NCBI GenBank assembly: GCA_934845495.1
Contig: CAKWRB010000002.1
Coordinates: 3,833-18,520, forward strand
Source of the DNA: an uncultured bacterium
GTDB lineage: Bacteria; Bacillota; Clostridia; Oscillospirales; Ruminococcaceae
DNA: 14,688 bases
Direction of reading: 5' to 3'
Positions within the stretch are counted from its first letter, which is position 1; every line of letters begins with the position of its first letter. The position numbers were made by a program, and so were the translations under genes. This document shows, in pieces, positions 13,544-14,688 of this stretch. Below the pieces are notes generated by a model, which was given only the letters and a program-made list of their open reading frames with translations, was not told the DNA's origin and ran no database searches.

Positions 13544-14688
13544 ATGGAATATGTGATCAAAAACCGTGAACCGGCCGATGTGCTCCGGTATTTTGAAGAA
13601 ATCAGCGCCATTCCCCGTGGTTCAGGAAATGAGAAGGCGATCGGAGAGTTTCTGCTCCAGTTTGCCGCAGAGCAGGGGCTGGAAGCCAGAATGGATGACC
13701 TCTATAATGTGGTGATCAAGAAGCCGGCCTCGCCCGGCTGTGAACATCTCGCCCCTGTGATCCTTCAGGGCCACACCGATATGGTCTGCGAGAAGAACAA
13801 GAATGTGGAGCATGACTTCACCAAGGACGGCATCAAGCTGGTGGTGGATGGCGATATTCTGCGGGCAGACGGCACCACTCTGGGCGCCGATAATGGCCAG
13901 GCTGTGGCCTGTATGATGGCCTTCCTGGCCCGGAAGGATATGAAGCATCCGCCGCTGGAATGTGTATTCACCGCCCAGGAGGAAGTGGGTCTCATCGGTG
14001 CCATCGGCTTCGATCCCTATGACCTCAAGGGCACCCGTATGATCAATATGGACTGCGGCCCGGAGGGGGTCTGTGTGGCTGGTTCTGCCGGCGGCACCAC
14101 CATTGATGTCTACAAGGCAGTCAGCCGGGTTCCCTTTGCCGGCGAGGCAGTATCGCTGAAGGTGCGCGGGCTCAAGGGCGGTCATTCGGGCGGCGACATT
14201 GATAAGGAACGCGGAAACGCAAACAAGATCGCTGCCCGGGTGCTGTATGCCATCTCCAAGGAGATGAAGGTGAACCTGGTGTCGATGGATGGCGGTATGA
14301 TGATGAACGCCATCCCCAGAGAGTGCGATGCTGTGGCAGCGGTGGCCGATGCTGCCCGGGCTGCCGAGATTGCCGCCGAGGTGGAGAAGAAGGCAAAGGG
14401 CGAGCTGGAGTTCAGCGACCCGGATCTGACCATCACCCTGGAGCTGGTGGCCGCCCCGGCCGAGATGATCTCGGATGAGGACAGTACCTCCTTCCTGACA
14501 ATGCTCTATCTGCTGCCAGCCGGGCTGGTGGCCAAGAGCATGGCGCTGGAGGGCCTGACTGTTGCCTCCCAGAACCTGGCAGCTGTCAAGACCCAGGAGG
14601 ATGGACGGCTGTATATCCTCTATTCGATGCGCAGCTCAGTCAACTCGCTGCTGGATGAGATGGGTGAAAAAATCGGCCTGCTCTGCCG
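13544..14688 (+). CDS. pepD: Aminoacyl-histidine dipeptidase PepD (M20C), 3' end outside window
   Basis: The frame from ATG 13544 is open to the window edge, giving 381 of the usual 480-490 residues. It starts MEYVIKNREPADVLRYFEEI and has an AGGAGG site ten bases upstream. Metallopeptidase residues are in order: His77 and Asp79 in QGHTDMVCEK, Asp116 in TTLGADNGQAVA, Glu146-Glu147 in TAQEEVGLIGA, Asp170 in INMDCGPEG, and the GLKGGHSGGDI block that starts the lid domain. The last zinc ligand, a C-terminal His, would lie beyond the window. M20C enzymes are cytosolic two-metal dipeptidases that cleave Xaa-His and related dipeptides, including Cys-Gly in E. coli. The usual LDxE around Asp170 reads MDCGPE here, a small deviation. 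It has its own promoter. Confidence 0.93.
   Translation, partial: MEYVIKNREPADVLRYFEEISAIPRGSGNEKAIGEFLLQFAAEQGLEARMDDLYNVVIKKPASPGCEHLAPVILQGHTDMVCEKNKNVEHDFTKDGIKLVVDGDILRADGTTLGADNGQAVACMMAFLARKDMKHPPLECVFTAQEEVGLIGAIGFDPYDLKGTRMINMDCGPEGVCVAGSAGGTTIDVYKAVSRVPFAGEAVSLKVRGLKGGHSGGDIDKERGNANKIAARVLYAISKEMKVNLVSMDGGMMMNAIPRECDAVAAVADAARAAEIAAEVEKKAKGELEFSDPDLTITLELVAAPAEMISDEDSTSFLTMLYLLPAGLVAKSMALEGLTVASQNLAAVKTQEDGRLYILYSMRSSVNSLLDEMGEKIGLLC

Noticed and set aside
1..14688. Search for CRISPR arrays, transposases, integrases, toxin-antitoxin or defence genes
   Set aside because: No regularly spaced repeats, no recombinase motifs and no known defence domains are visible on either strand.

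Overview
The window looks like chromosomal DNA of a GC-rich gut Firmicute, most likely an Oscillospirales/Ruminococcaceae-type anaerobe of the Faecalibacterium, Gemmiger or Subdoligranulum kind. This is inferred from strong AGGAGG ribosome sites, sigma-A style promoters (several with TGnTATAAT extended -10 boxes), GC-rich CGG/CTG codon use, encoded CCA ends on the tRNAs, and family content (RmuC, CinA, YitT, YoaK, PepD). I see no phage, transposon, CRISPR array or recognisable defence system.

Layout. At the left edge a lipoprotein gene runs off the window on the minus strand and is divergent from rmuC (291-1649, +). A shared terminator separates rmuC from a minus-strand operon of cinA and two GNAT acetyltransferases (4154 down to 1699), with a 4-base overlap and a 3-base gap between the genes. 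cinA is divergent from a large membrane-anchored protein of unknown function (4417-6528, +). Two tandem serine tRNAs (anticodons TGA and GCT) follow. Next come two minus-strand genes, a YitT-family membrane protein and a small CoA-binding protein. The rest is on the plus strand: a Crp/Fnr-type regulator, a GltS-like permease, a gamma-glutamyltransferase-family Ntn hydrolase, a YoaK-family membrane protein, and a PepD (M20C) dipeptidase cut off by the right edge.

The most interesting part is about 8.5-12.5 kb. The regulator, permease and hydrolase look like one uptake-and-hydrolysis module. The regulator lacks an obvious cAMP pocket and has Val where E. coli Crp has the DNA-reading Glu181. Crp-spaced palindromes with GTAAC-like half-sites lie in its own promoter (overlapping the -35 position) and upstream of the permease (at an activator-like position). 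The hydrolase keeps the autoprocessing Thr but lacks the residues that bind the gamma-glutamyl group in E. coli GGT, so its substrate is probably not glutathione. In addition, the promoter of the CoA-binding protein contains an ACCCC-N4-GGGGT palindrome resembling operators of CsoR/CstR-family copper or persulfide sensors.
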